Positions 1 to 9,081 are shown, numbered from the stretch's first letter. The stretch is 64,000 nt of DNA from Falsiroseomonas sp041690465 (GCF_041690465.1 NZ_JAWLHG010000001.1:248001-312000); one strand, 5' to 3'. Made by a program: numbers and translations. The notes: a model not told the origin generated them from the letters alone.

Positions 1-366
1 CTCTACGAAGACCCCGCCGACGCCTTCATCGCCGATTTCATGGGCGAGGCGAACGTGCTTGCCGGCGAGGTGCTCGGCCCCGGCCGCATCGCGCTCGGCG
101 GCGCGGAGCTTTCCACCACCATGCGCGCCCATCCGCCCGGCCCGGCGCAGCTCGCGGTGCGACCGGAATCGGTTGCACTGCTGGCCGATGGCGAGGGCCT
201 GCCCGGCCGGATCGGCCGCGCCGCCTTCCTCGGCCAGACTCGTGAATACGAGGTGGAGACCGCCGCGGGCACCTTGTTCGTCGTCACGGCGGCCGCGGCA
301 CCTGCTTTTGCGCCCGGCGAGGCAGTGCGCTGCCGGCTGGAACGGGTTATTCCCCTGCGGGCGTAG
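1..366 (+). CDS. ABC transporter ATP-binding protein, C-terminal fragment (PotA/FbpC-like)
   Basis: The frame is open from the first base and starts inside a protein (LYEDPADAFIADFMGEANVL), so the 5' end lies outside the window. The P..FIA.FMGE.N stretch marks the junction between the nucleotide-binding domain and the TOBE domain in the PotA/FbpC/MalK family. The remaining ~100 residues, with AVRPESVALL, fit a TOBE beta-barrel. The protein would energise an importer for a small solute such as polyamine, iron or sugar. The cognate permease and binding protein are not in the window, so the substrate cannot be given. Family is confident, specificity unknown. Confidence 0.85.
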   Translation, partial: LYEDPADAFIADFMGEANVLAGEVLGPGRIALGGAELSTTMRAHPPGPAQLAVRPESVALLADGEGLPGRIGRAAFLGQTREYEVETAAGTLFVVTAAAAPAFAPGEAVRCRLERVIPLRA

Positions 367-487
367 CGCACCGCACCCCGCGACCCCACATTGGCCGAGA
401 CGCAGTTCCCCTTGGAGGGCGCTGCGCTTCCCGCAATCCGAACAGCGCGAGGCCCCGCCCACCCCGGGGCCCCCAGGATGTCGTCCC

Positions 488-682
488 ATGGCACAGATCA
501 AGACCGGACAGGCCAGCTCCGCGCCGGCCATCGACCCCACACGCCTGGAGGAAGAAGTCGCCTACCTCGCCAAGCGCCACCGCATCTCGGCAGCCATCGT
601 GCGGGAGATCATCCGCCGCATCGGCACCGTGGAGCGCAGCGCCGTGGAGCGTGAGATCCGCAAGGGCATGGCGCGGCGGTGA
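488..682 (+). CDS. DUF3606 small protein
   Basis: A 64-residue basic protein. The pattern EVAYLAKRHRIS...VREII...G..R..VE.EI matches what I know of DUF3606, a family of very small proteins common in Alphaproteobacteria and of unknown function. Two predicted helices (about residues 20-35 and 38-60) with many Arg/Lys could form a helix-turn-helix-like fold, but DNA binding is only a guess. Its TGA overlaps the GTG of the next gene (GTGA), so the two are probably translated together. Confidence 0.7.
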   Translation: MAQIKTGQASSAPAIDPTRLEEEVAYLAKRHRISAAIVREIIRRIGTVERSAVEREIRKGMARR

Positions 683-1137
683 ATGACGCGATCCGGGTCA
701 ATCCGGCACCGGTGCTGACCCTCTGGGCGGCGGTGGTGGCGGAGCGACTCGGCCATTCGCCCGATGTCGCGCTTGGCCTTGCCGGCGCGGTGGCGGGCAC
801 CTCCCCGCTACTGGCGGGCGTGGCCGGGGGCGAAACCATCCCGCTGCTCGGCCGGATGGTGCCGGTGGTGGTGGCGCAGGACGGCACGCGCCACGCTGCC
901 GGCGCGGCGGGACAGCCGGTGGCGGTCGAGCCGTTGCGGCACTACCTCGCGCGCGCCTTCGGCCCGCATCTGGCTGTCGTGCGCGCCGCGATGGAGGCGC
1001 GCGCCGCCGCGCTGCCGCCCGAGGAGCTGAACCGTCTCGGGCTGCGGCTCTACGAGGCGTTCCGTCCGGACCCGCCGGCGACGCTGCGCGGCAAGGGCTT
1101 GCTGCACCTCGAACGGATACGCGCCGCCGCGGCGTGA
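679..1137 (+). CDS. Hypothetical protein, 152 aa
   Basis: I do not recognise a family. The protein starts with GTG, overlapping the stop of the DUF3606 gene by 4 bases, and has no signal peptide. Residues 12-55 are mildly hydrophobic and glycine/alanine-rich (GLAGAVAGTSPLLAG). The C-terminal half is helical and charged (HLAVVRAAMEARAAALPPEE). The length, codon use and tight coupling to the upstream gene argue for a real gene. The nucleotides on the opposite strand show no better frame. Confidence 0.6.
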   Translation: MNDAIRVNPAPVLTLWAAVVAERLGHSPDVALGLAGAVAGTSPLLAGVAGGETIPLLGRMVPVVVAQDGTRHAAGAAGQPVAVEPLRHYLARAFGPHLAVVRAAMEARAAALPPEELNRLGLRLYEAFRPDPPATLRGKGLLHLERIRAAAA

Positions 1138-1150
1138 CCCGCGCCCGGCA

Positions 1151-1585
1151 TCAGCCCGCGCGCTCCTCCACCACCTGATCCCGCCAGAAATAGAGCGGCC
1201 CGGGGCCGGCCCCCTCCTCGGCCGGGGCCAGGCGCAGCATCTCTCCCGTCCGCTCAAGCAGCCGCCAGCCCTGTCCCCGGAAGACGGTGACACAGCCGCC
1301 AGCCGTGCGCGCCGTCGCAAGGCGCCGCAGCGCCGCCGCGTCCGACGCCGGCTCGCGCAGCAGGCGGAGTGCATCGGGATCGGCGCAGCCGGTGGTGCCG
1401 TCCTGCGCCACGCGCCAGACCGCGGGTGCCGCCGGGGCCCGCCGGGGCGGGCGCGGCTGGGCTGCCTGCTGCGTGGCAGCCGGCCCGCCCCCCGCCGGCG
1501 CGGCAGGGGCGGCGGGCTCGACAGCCGCGCAGGAGACGACGAAGGGGAAGGAGATCCCCAAGAAGATCATTGCCTTCCGCTGCAT
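1151..1585 (-). CDS. Putative lipoprotein, 144 aa
   Basis: The N-terminus (MQRKAMIFLGISFPFVVSC) is a short basic region, a hydrophobic stretch and a VVSC lipobox, so the protein should be lipidated at Cys19 and anchored to a membrane. A Pro/Ala-rich linker (about residues 22-55) leads to a small domain with two further cysteines (TTGCADPD and GGCVTVF) that could form a disulfide. I recognise no family. It faces the plus-strand gene upstream (13-base gap) and is divergent from the sensor kinase downstream. Confidence 0.6.
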   Translation of the reverse strand: MQRKAMIFLGISFPFVVSCAAVEPAAPAAPAGGGPAATQQAAQPRPPRRAPAAPAVWRVAQDGTTGCADPDALRLLREPASDAAALRRLATARTAGGCVTVFRGQGWRLLERTGEMLRLAPAEEGAGPGPLYFWRDQVVEERAG

Positions 1586-1720
1586 TGCTCACCTTCTGTT
1601 GAACGCGATGCGGTGGCACAACCGCTGCGCGAGATCCATTGTCACCCCAGACTAGCGGAATCGAAGCCCCGTGGATCGAGTCGCGGCATCGTGAGCGCAT
1701 GTGAGCCTGAAGGACACGTG

Positions 1721-3886
1721 ATGCGAGCTCTTCCAGCGCCGGCGCGGCGTGCCACAACGGGCGCTTCACCCGATGGCGGTCGGCGACGCCTGCTGCAGCT
1801 CAGCGCCTGGTCGTTCCTGGCGATGGCCGTGCCGGTCGCGGCGCCGCGCGCCGAGGACGCTGCCCGGCAGCGCCTCGCCCAACACGCCCTGGCACTTGCC
1901 GAGGCCGCGGAGGCGGAGCTGCGACGGGCGGAGACGGCGCTGCTGACCGCCGCGGCCGCGCTTGATCCGGGCCGGGCGCCGACCCTGCCGGTGGCGGCGC
2001 TCGATCGTGTGGTGCGGGCCGCCGCCACCTCGCTCGGCCTGCCGGTCGCCGGGCTCGATGCGTTGCTGGCGCCGCTGGTCGATTCGGATCTGCCCGCGGG
2101 CACGCCGCTGCCCGCCTCCACGGCCGGCCAGCTCGCCGCCGAGGCCCTCGGCGCGATGCGCCCGGTTGTCGGGCCATTGGTCGGGCCAACGGGGCCAGAG
2201 GCGATTCTCGGCGTGGCCGTGCCGGTGGCGCGGCCGGAGGGCGGGCGGCCGCTCGGCGTGCTGGTCGCCCGACTCACCGCCGAGCGGCTGGCAGCGCTGC
2301 TCGCCGCGACGCTGGTGGCCGATGGCCCGGCGGAGGAGATCACCGCCGCCTGGTTGGTTTCGGCAGGCGCGGAAGGCGCCGCGCCGGGGCCCCTCGCCTG
2401 GATCCGCCCGGGCGACCTCCCTGCCGGGCTGACGATGCCCGACGCCAACGCCGCCCTGGTCGAGACGCCGGCGGAGGGCGGCGCGCCGCCTCGGCTGCTG
2501 GCCATGCGTCGGCTGGCGCGCGTGCCCCGCTGGGCGGTGGCGCTGGCTGCGCCGCTCCCCACCGCTCCAGCCACCGCGGCGCCGCCCGCGGCCAGTGCGG
2601 CCACGGCCCTCGTGCCGGCCGGCACGCCGCTGGCCGCCGTTGCGCTCGGCGCCGCCGGCTTCGGCGCGCTGCTGGGCACCGCGCTGGGCCGACGCCGCCG
2701 GCAGCCCGCTCCATCACTGCCGGATGCCGCCGAGGACGACGCGATCGCCGCACTCGGCGCGGCCGAACAGGAGGCCCGGCAATCGCTCGCCGAGTTGCGG
2801 GCGATCTGCGACACCATCCCGGTCGGGCTGGCGTTGCTCAGTCCGCGCGGCGTGCTGCTCAGCGCCAATCTGCGCTTGGCCGCCTTCGCCGGGCTGCCGG
2901 CCGAAAGCCTGCCTGGACGCCTCGCCGCCGATGTGCTGCCGCCGCCGCTGGCCGAGGCGATCCTCGCCGGCCAGGCGCAGGTGCTGCGCGAAGGGCGCCC
3001 GGTGCTGGATGCTCCGTTGGCCGTGGAGGCCCCCGGCACGCTGCGCCATTCGCGCAACCTGCTCGTCTCCTGCCATCCGGTGCGCGGCCCCTCGGGCCGC
3101 GTCGAAGCGGTGAGCGCCACGGTGCAGGATGTGACCGAGCGCGCCCGCGCCGAAGCCGGGCGCGACCTGCTGGTGCATGAGCTGAACCACCGCGTGAAGA
3201 ACACCCTCGTCACCGTGCAGACCCTCGCACAGCAGACGCTGCGCAACGCCGGCGACGACCCCGCCGCCTTCGAGCGCAGCTTCGGCGACCGTCTGCGTAC
3301 CCTTGCGCGCGCACACGACCTGCTCACCGCCCATGCCTGGGGCGCGACCGAGCTCCGGCTGGTGGTGCAGGCGGCCCTCGCCCCCTGGCTCGGCGATCTC
3401 CGCATCACCACCGAGAACGGGCCGGATGTGACGCTGCGGCCGACCCAGGCGCAGGCGCTGGTGCTGGGCCTGCACGAGCTGGCGACAAATGCGGCGAAGC
3501 ATGGCGCGCTGACCCGCGACGAAGGCCGCGTGCGCCTCGGCTGGAGCCTCGACCGCGACGGCATGGTGGTGCTGCGCTGGGTGGAATCGGGTGGCCCGCT
3601 GGTGGCGCCGCAACCCGCGCGCCGCGGCTTCGGCACCAGGCTGCTGGAGCGCGCGCTGCGCCAGGACCTTGGCAGCGGCGCCCAGCCGGAGATCGTCTAT
3701 GATCCGCTGGGCCTGCGCGCGACGATCCGCTTCCGCCCCGGCGGCACGCTGATGCCCACCGCGCTGCCCGCGCCGGCCGCCGCCCCGCCCAGCCCGCCGG
3801 CGCGCGCCTACAGCGCGAGCGTCGTGGGGTGGAACAGCTCCTCCGGCGCCACCTCGCGCGCCGCAAGCCCATCGGCCAGCGCGTAG
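1721..3886 (+). CDS. HWE-family sensor histidine kinase with PAS domain
   Basis: A membrane-bound two-component sensor of 721 aa. One membrane segment lies near residues 21-42 and a second near 292-325; the ~250 residues between them are a presumed periplasmic sensor. A PAS-like domain (about 355-470) is followed by the kinase core: NHRVKN with the phospho-accepting His near 490, HELATNAAKHGAL (N box) and the W-x-E signature (LRWVESGG) that defines the HWE class. The ATG at 1721 is chosen because AAGGA stands 7-8 bases upstream; an open frame extends back to 1613. No response regulator is adjacent. The last ~26 codons run antisense into the next, convergent gene. Confidence 0.88.
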   Translation: MRALPAPARRATTGASPDGGRRRLLQLSAWSFLAMAVPVAAPRAEDAARQRLAQHALALAEAAEAELRRAETALLTAAAALDPGRAPTLPVAALDRVVRAAATSLGLPVAGLDALLAPLVDSDLPAGTPLPASTAGQLAAEALGAMRPVVGPLVGPTGPEAILGVAVPVARPEGGRPLGVLVARLTAERLAALLAATLVADGPAEEITAAWLVSAGAEGAAPGPLAWIRPGDLPAGLTMPDANAALVETPAEGGAPPRLLAMRRLARVPRWAVALAAPLPTAPATAAPPAASAATALVPAGTPLAAVALGAAGFGALLGTALGRRRRQPAPSLPDAAEDDAIAALGAAEQEARQSLAELRAICDTIPVGLALLSPRGVLLSANLRLAAFAGLPAESLPGRLAADVLPPPLAEAILAGQAQVLREGRPVLDAPLAVEAPGTLRHSRNLLVSCHPVRGPSGRVEAVSATVQDVTERARAEAGRDLLVHELNHRVKNTLVTVQTLAQQTLRNAGDDPAAFERSFGDRLRTLARAHDLLTAHAWGATELRLVVQAALAPWLGDLRITTENGPDVTLRPTQAQALVLGLHELATNAAKHGALTRDEGRVRLGWSLDRDGMVVLRWVESGGPLVAPQPARRGFGTRLLERALRQDLGSGAQPEIVYDPLGLRATIRFRPGGTLMPTALPAPAAAPPSPPARAYSASVVGWNSSSGATSRAASPSASA

Positions 3887-4761
3887 CGGCACATCGCGGC
3901 GATCTCGTCGCGGTTGCGCGCGAAGCCGTAGGGCCAGGGATCGCCGCCCATGATCGCGGTCTGCCGCGCAGCCTCGGCGGCGATCCAGGGCAGCGAGACG
4001 CGAAGCACGTTGACCATCGCAAGCTCCGCCAGCGCCTGCGCCTTGGCTTCCGCGAAGGCGGCGTGGAGGGCGGCGGCGAGGTCGGGATGCGCCTCGGCCA
4101 CGTCGCGGCGGATGGCGATGCAATGCATGATCGGGAAGAAGCCGGTCGCCTTGAAATAGGCTTCCTCCGCCGCGCGGCTGTCGGCGAAGAGCCGCGCCAC
4201 CGGCGCGCTGCCGTCCAGGAAGCAGGCCGGCGGGCGCGGGCCGATGAAGGCGTCGATCCGGCCATCGGCGAGCATCGCTTCCAGCGACTCGCCGGCCGCG
4301 ATCTCCTGAACATCGAGGCCGCCGGGCAGGTTCAGCTTCGTGCGTTCGCCGCCCGAGCGCCACTTGATGCCGCGCGTGTCCACGCCGTGCTGCTCGCGCA
4401 GCATCCCGCGCACCCAGAGTGCTGCGGTCTGCTGGTATTCCGGGACGCCGATGGTGCGGCCCGCCAGATCCTCCGGCCGCGAGATGCCGCGATCGGTGCG
4501 GATGTAGATGGCGCCGTGGCGAAAGGCGCGCGAGGGAAACACCGGCACGCCGATATAGCGGCTGTCGCCACGCGCGACGGAGAGCATGTGGCTCGCCATC
4601 GAAAGCTCGGTGATGTCGAAGCGCGCCTCGCGCATGGCGATGCGGAACATCCCTTCGGGCTCGTCGGGCGTGGTGGCGATATCGAAGCCGGCAACCTTGA
4701 TCCGCCCATCATGGATCGGGCGGGTGCGATCGCTCATCGTGCATGTCAGCGTGAGGGTCAT
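3808..4761 (-). CDS. 4,5-dihydroxyphthalate decarboxylase-like / NMT1-fold protein
   Basis: A 317-residue protein without a signal peptide. The start (LTCTMSDRTRPIHDGRIKV), DLAGRTIGVPEYQQTAALWVRG and ALADGRIDAFIGPRPP are typical of the family annotated as 4,5-dihydroxyphthalate decarboxylase (Pht5) or NMT1/THI5-like. It has a periplasmic-binding-protein fold, and some members are enzymes. Lack of export suggests a cytoplasmic enzyme rather than a transport receptor. Its ATG overlaps the TGA of the hydroxylase large subunit (ATGA), so it is the last gene of that operon. The actual substrate is unknown. Its 3' end overlaps the convergent sensor kinase by 79 bases. Confidence 0.75.
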   Translation of the reverse strand: MTLTLTCTMSDRTRPIHDGRIKVAGFDIATTPDEPEGMFRIAMREARFDITELSMASHMLSVARGDSRYIGVPVFPSRAFRHGAIYIRTDRGISRPEDLAGRTIGVPEYQQTAALWVRGMLREQHGVDTRGIKWRSGGERTKLNLPGGLDVQEIAAGESLEAMLADGRIDAFIGPRPPACFLDGSAPVARLFADSRAAEEAYFKATGFFPIMHCIAIRRDVAEAHPDLAAALHAAFAEAKAQALAELAMVNVLRVSLPWIAAEAARQTAIMGGDPWPYGFARNRDEIAAMCRYALADGLAAREVAPEELFHPTTLAL

Positions 4762-6890
4762 GTGGCTTTCGCGATGTTGTCGGGCGTGAAGGGCCAGCGG
4801 CGGAGGCGCACGCCGAGCGCATCGGCGACCGCATTGGCGATGGCGCCGATGGCGGGGCCCATGCTGCACTCGCCGGCGCCGAGCGGCGGCGCCTCCGGCC
4901 GTGCGATGATCTCCACCGCGACCTGCGGCACCTCGGAGAAGCGCAGGATCGGGTAGCCTTCCCAGCTGTCGGAGGTGATCCTGCGCGCATCGTGCCGCAC
5001 CGATTCCAGCAGGCACATGGAGGTGGCCTGGATGGCGCCGCCCTCGATCTGGTTGGCGATGCCGTCGGGGTTGACCGGCTCGCCCACATCCACGGCAAGC
5101 CAGAGGCGGCGGCAGAAGATGCGCTCCGCGGCCTCGATCTCCGCCACCGCCGCGCACCAGGCGCCGCTGCCCTTGTAGCGCGAGACGGCGAGGCCGAAGC
5201 CGACCCCTTCCTGGTTCCTGCGCGTCTCCCAGCCCGCCATCTGCGCTGCCTTCGTCAGCACGTCGCGCGCGCGCGCGTCGTCCAGGTGGCGCAGCCGATG
5301 CGACAGGGGATCCTCGCCGACACGGGAGGCAAACTCGTCCATCACGCTCTCGATCGCCCAGACATTCACCAGCGCGCCGAGGCCGCGCAACGCGCTGGCG
5401 CGGATCGGCATCTCCAGCACGCGATACAGGTCCACGCGCAGCGCCGGCACGCGATAGGGCGGCACCGCGTTGCGCTGCGCCCCGCCGCCGCCGGCAAGCG
5501 GCGGGTTTATGGAAAGCGGTACCGGGAAGGGATCGGCGAGCATGGAGGCCGCGAGCAAGGTCGGGACCTCGCCGCGGCCGGGCCGGCCGGAATGGCCGTT
5601 CGACGTGACCTCGTGCTTCCAGGCCGTCAGCGTGCCCTGCGCATCGGCCTCTGCCTCCACCTCCACCAGCATGGCGGGCGAGAAGGGCGACCAGCCGAGT
5701 TCCTCCGCACGGCTCCACAGCACGCGCACCGGCCGGCCCGGATGCGCGCGCGCCACCAGCGCGGCATCGAGCGCAACGTCGTCGGCGCCGTTGTGCCCAT
5801 AGCAGCCGCTGCCCTCGACATGGTGCACGACAATCGCCTCGGCGGGCATGCGCAGCGCCTTCGCCAGGTCGGTGCGAAGATTGTAGATGCCCTGGGAGTG
5901 GCTCCAGACCTCGACGGTGTCGCCGTCCCAGCGCGCCACCGCGCAGGACGGGCCGATCGAGCCATGCGCCAGGAACGGACGGAAGAACTGCCCGGAGACG
6001 CGATGCGCCGGCGCCGGCGTCTCCGCCGCGCGCTCCACCACGACGCTGCTCTCGCGCGGCGCGGCACGCAGCCAGGCTTCGACCGCGCCCTCCTCGGGCA
6101 ACGTGTCGCGTTCATCCCAGGCGGCACGGCGCGCGAGGCGTTCGGCGGCGGCCTCGGCGTGATGTTCCTCGGCGGCGACGACGGCGAGCACATCGCCGTC
6201 GCGGAACACCACCGCCTCGCCCGGCAGCGCGCCGTCCTGCACCGCCCGTAGCCGCGCGCCGCGCGAGGGCGGACGGACCATGCGGGCATGCAGCATCCCC
6301 GGCAGCCGCAGATCGTGGGCGAAGCGCGCCGCGCCGAAGACCTTGTCCGGCAGGTCGAGCCGCGCCGCCGAGGTGCCCGCGATGCGCCGTTCGGCGGCAG
6401 GCTTAGCCCGCGCCTCCGGCGAGGCCTCCACCGCCAGCAGCCCCGCATCCGCCATCGCCCAGTAGGAGCCGAGCACACGCCCGTCGGGCGCGACGAACGC
6501 GCCGTCGCGTACCGCGATCTCCTCCACCGGCACCCCGCTGCGCTGCGCGACGACGCCGAGGAAGATGCGCCGCGTATCGGCGCAGGCATGGCGAAGCGCC
6601 ATGCCGCATTCCTGCACCGAGAGCGAGCCGGAGGTCACCGCCTCGTCCGGGCTCTCCGGCGTGCTCGCCGGCCGCACGCGGATCCTGCCGAGCGCGACAT
6701 CCAGCTCCTCCGCGGCGATCTGCGCCAGCGCCGTCAGGATGCCCTGGCCGAGCTCCACCTTGCCGGGCGTGATCGTCGCGAAGCCCGCCACGTCGAATGC
6801 CAGCCAGCGGTCCAGCCGGCGGTTGACATGCAGGCTGCCCGGCAGCTTCGGCTTGCCGTCCTCGACCGGGCCGCGGAAGGCGAGGTTCAT
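4758..6890 (-). CDS. Molybdopterin-binding hydroxylase subunit (xanthine dehydrogenase / isoquinoline oxidoreductase family)
   Basis: The 710-residue catalytic subunit of a molybdenum hydroxylase. GKVELGQGILTALAQIAAEELDV near residue 45 is the first Moco-binding block. The late GAGE motif (PLGAGECSMGPAIGAIANAV) supplies the glutamate that acts as base in this family. Such enzymes hydroxylate an aromatic or N-heterocyclic ring using water. The architecture matches the two-subunit IorAB/NicAB type: no FAD subunit is encoded beside it, so electrons would leave through another carrier. It starts 4 bases after the [2Fe-2S] subunit. No Tat motif is visible, so it is probably cytoplasmic. The substrate is not deducible. 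Confidence 0.9.
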   Translation of the reverse strand: MNLAFRGPVEDGKPKLPGSLHVNRRLDRWLAFDVAGFATITPGKVELGQGILTALAQIAAEELDVALGRIRVRPASTPESPDEAVTSGSLSVQECGMALRHACADTRRIFLGVVAQRSGVPVEEIAVRDGAFVAPDGRVLGSYWAMADAGLLAVEASPEARAKPAAERRIAGTSAARLDLPDKVFGAARFAHDLRLPGMLHARMVRPPSRGARLRAVQDGALPGEAVVFRDGDVLAVVAAEEHHAEAAAERLARRAAWDERDTLPEEGAVEAWLRAAPRESSVVVERAAETPAPAHRVSGQFFRPFLAHGSIGPSCAVARWDGDTVEVWSHSQGIYNLRTDLAKALRMPAEAIVVHHVEGSGCYGHNGADDVALDAALVARAHPGRPVRVLWSRAEELGWSPFSPAMLVEVEAEADAQGTLTAWKHEVTSNGHSGRPGRGEVPTLLAASMLADPFPVPLSINPPLAGGGGAQRNAVPPYRVPALRVDLYRVLEMPIRASALRGLGALVNVWAIESVMDEFASRVGEDPLSHRLRHLDDARARDVLTKAAQMAGWETRRNQEGVGFGLAVSRYKGSGAWCAAVAEIEAAERIFCRRLWLAVDVGEPVNPDGIANQIEGGAIQATSMCLLESVRHDARRITSDSWEGYPILRFSEVPQVAVEIIARPEAPPLGAGECSMGPAIGAIANAVADALGVRLRRWPFTPDNIAKAT

Positions 6891-6894
6891 GGTG

Positions 6895-7365
6895 TCATGC
6901 CTCAGGCGCGCCCTGTTCCGCCGCGCGCAGCACCGCGCGCAGGATTCGGTTGTGGCTGCCGCAACGGCAGAGATGCGGGTCGAGCGCGGCGCGCACCTCC
7001 GCCTCGGTTGGCCGTGCCACGCGCCGCAGCAGCGCGGCCGCGGCCATCAGGATGCCGGAGAGGCAATAGCCGCATTGCCCCGCCTGCAGATCGAGAAAGG
7101 CGCGCTGCAGCGGGTGCGGCGCCTCGGGCGTGCCGAGGCCTTCCACCGTCTCCACGCGCCGCCCCGCCGCCGCCGAGACCGGCAGCGTGCAGGCATAGGC
7201 CGGCACCCCGTCGAGCAGCACAACGCAGGCGCCGCATTGCTCCGCGCCGCAGCCGAAGCGCGGCCCGGAGAGGCCGAGCGGGCCGCGCAAGGCGGCCAGC
7301 AACGGCGCATCATCGTCGATGTCCGGCGCGACGGGCGCGCCGTTCAGGTCGAAGGCGACGCCCAC
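6895..7365 (-). CDS. [2Fe-2S] subunit of molybdenum hydroxylase
   Basis: A 156-residue electron-transfer subunit with two clusters. The plant-type N-terminal cluster is seen as CGAEQCGACVV followed by YAC; the C-terminal helical cluster as CGYC and CRCG. This is the canonical small subunit of xanthine dehydrogenase/CoxS/IorA enzymes and would pass electrons from Moco to an external acceptor. Translation starts at GTG 7365, sharing one base with the TAG of the upstream receptor gene. The catalytic subunit follows after 4 bases. Order and spacing make a single operon very likely. Confidence 0.92.
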   Translation of the reverse strand: MGVAFDLNGAPVAPDIDDDAPLLAALRGPLGLSGPRFGCGAEQCGACVVLLDGVPAYACTLPVSAAAGRRVETVEGLGTPEAPHPLQRAFLDLQAGQCGYCLSGILMAAAALLRRVARPTEAEVRAALDPHLCRCGSHNRILRAVLRAAEQGAPEA

Positions 7366-8333
7366 TAGGCGGGCGTCATCTTCGCCATGCGGATGAACTC
7401 GGCCTGCCGCGGGATGTCGGCGCGCAGGAAGGCGTCGAACTCGGCGATGCTCATTGGCCGCGGCTGCGCGCCGAGCCGGGCCTGCGCCTCACGCGTGGCG
7501 GGCAGGGCGAGGATGCGGTTCAGCCCGGCGTTCAGCCGCTCGCGGATCGCCAGCGGCGTCGCCGCCGGCGCCATGATGCCGAGCCAGAGCGAGGCCTCGT
7601 AGCCCGGCAGCGTCTCGGCCACCGTCGGCAGTTCCGGCATCAGCGGGCTGCGCGTCGGGCCGGTGGTCGCCAGGCCGCGCACGCGGCCCTCGGTGATCTG
7701 CGAACGCATCGTCGGGATGGCGTCGAACATGATCGGCACCTGGCCCGAGATCAACGCGGTGCGCGCCTCGTTGGAACCGCGGAAAGGCACATGCGTCGCC
7801 GTCGCGCCGGCCATCGAGAGGAACACCTCGCCGGCCACGTGGTACGGCGTGCCCGGGCCGGAGGAGGCATAGTCGTACTTGCCCGGATTGGCCTTCAGCA
7901 GCGCGATCAGCTCCGGCAGTGTCTGCGCCGGGATCGAGGGATGGATGGCCAGCACGTGGTGGGCGATGTTGATCGAGGCCACCGGCGCGAGGTCACGCAT
8001 CAGCTGATACGGCCGGTTCGGCAGCAGCGTCTCGTTGGCGGTGTGGGTGTTGGACATCACCAGCAGGCTGTGCCCGTCGGGTGCGGACTTCACCACGTTG
8101 TCGGCACCGATCGTGCCGCCTGCGCCCGGCCGGTTCTCCACCACGAAGGGCTGGCCGAAGGCCTGCTGCAGCGGCTCCGCCAGGAAGCGCGCGGCGACAT
8201 CGGCGGAACCGCCGAGGCCGAAGGGCACCACCAGGCGCACGGGCCGCTGCGGCCAGGCATCCTGGGCCCGCGCGACCGCGGGAAGCGCAAGGCCCGCCGC
8301 GCCGAGCGCGAGGATCTTCCGGCGTTCGATCAT
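7365..8333 (-). CDS. Tripartite tricarboxylate transporter receptor (Bug/TctC family)
   Basis: A 322-residue periplasmic solute-binding protein. The signal peptide runs to about residue 23 (RKILALGAAGLALPAVARA). RPVRLVVPFGLGGSADVAARF, VVENRPGAGGTIGAD and SSGPGTPYH are the classic Bug motifs; the GAGG loops hold a carboxylate. The start at 8333 is chosen for the strong AGGAGGAAG eight bases upstream and for the signal peptide. It is the first gene of the hydroxylase operon and probably captures the substrate or a related acid. The TctA/TctB membrane components are not in the window, as is common for Bug genes. Confidence 0.92.
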   Translation of the reverse strand: MIERRKILALGAAGLALPAVARAQDAWPQRPVRLVVPFGLGGSADVAARFLAEPLQQAFGQPFVVENRPGAGGTIGADNVVKSAPDGHSLLVMSNTHTANETLLPNRPYQLMRDLAPVASINIAHHVLAIHPSIPAQTLPELIALLKANPGKYDYASSGPGTPYHVAGEVFLSMAGATATHVPFRGSNEARTALISGQVPIMFDAIPTMRSQITEGRVRGLATTGPTRSPLMPELPTVAETLPGYEASLWLGIMAPAATPLAIRERLNAGLNRILALPATREAQARLGAQPRPMSIAEFDAFLRADIPRQAEFIRMAKMTPA

Positions 8334-8468
8334 GTGTCGCTTCCTCCTGGACGGAATGTGAGCCGCACAATCGTCAAGCAGGTGCAAATCGGCAACCCCT
8401 CGCGCGGGGCCGCGACCCCGGCCGGCCGGCTGCGTTGTCGCCGCGCCAGCGGAGGACAGGAGGCAATC

Positions 8469-9074
8469 ATGGCCGGCGCGACGACGGCTTCGGAGTTCAC
8501 GCCCCGTTTCGGCGCGGTTCGTGCGCTGGCGCGCAGCTGGTGGCTGTTCCTGCTGCGCGGGGTGGTCGGGATCGCCTTCGGGCTGCTGGTCTTCCTCTTC
8601 CCCGGCCCCGGGCTGGTGGCGATCCTCGCCTTCCTGGCGGCCTGGATGCTGGTCGATGGCGTCGCCTCGCTGATCCAGGCGTTCCGGGACGAGCCCGACC
8701 CGGCAGGGCGGCATCGTTCGCGCGCCTGGCTGGCGCTGGATGGCGTGCTCTCGCTGGTGCTCGCCGCGGTGATCCTGCTGCTGCCGGGCCTCTCGGCGGT
8801 GGCGCTGGTCATCGCGGTTGGCGCCTGGGCGATCGCCGTCGGCGGGTTGCGCGTGGTGCTCGGCTGGCGTGCCGGGGACTGGCTGCTCGGCCTGCTCGGC
8901 GCGCTGACAGTGCTGGTCGGGCTGTGGCTGGTGATCGCGCCGGGGCCGGGATTGCTGGCGCTGGTCTGGCTGGTGGGACTCCAGGCGATGGTGGTGGGCT
9001 TCCTGTTCCTCGCCTTCGGCTGGCGGCTCCGGCGGATCGCGCGAGATCCGCACGGGCCGGAGGCCGCCGCCTGA
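8469..9074 (+). CDS. HdeD-like membrane protein (DUF308)
   Basis: A 201-residue integral membrane protein with six hydrophobic segments in three pairs (for example GIAFGLLVFLFPGPGLVAIL, LSLVLAAVILLLPGLSAVAL and LTVLVGLWLVIAPGPGLLAL). The repeated G..VFL.PG pattern is characteristic of the HdeD/DUF308 family, linked in E. coli to acid resistance; the molecular function is not known. The start ATG has AGGAGG six bases upstream. It is divergent from the hydroxylase operon and convergent with an RTX gene, with an 8-bp hairpin between. Confidence 0.85.
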   Translation: MAGATTASEFTPRFGAVRALARSWWLFLLRGVVGIAFGLLVFLFPGPGLVAILAFLAAWMLVDGVASLIQAFRDEPDPAGRHRSRAWLALDGVLSLVLAAVILLLPGLSAVALVIAVGAWAIAVGGLRVVLGWRAGDWLLGLLGALTVLVGLWLVIAPGPGLLALVWLVGLQAMVVGFLFLAFGWRLRRIARDPHGPEAAA

Positions 9075-9081
9075 CTCCCAC

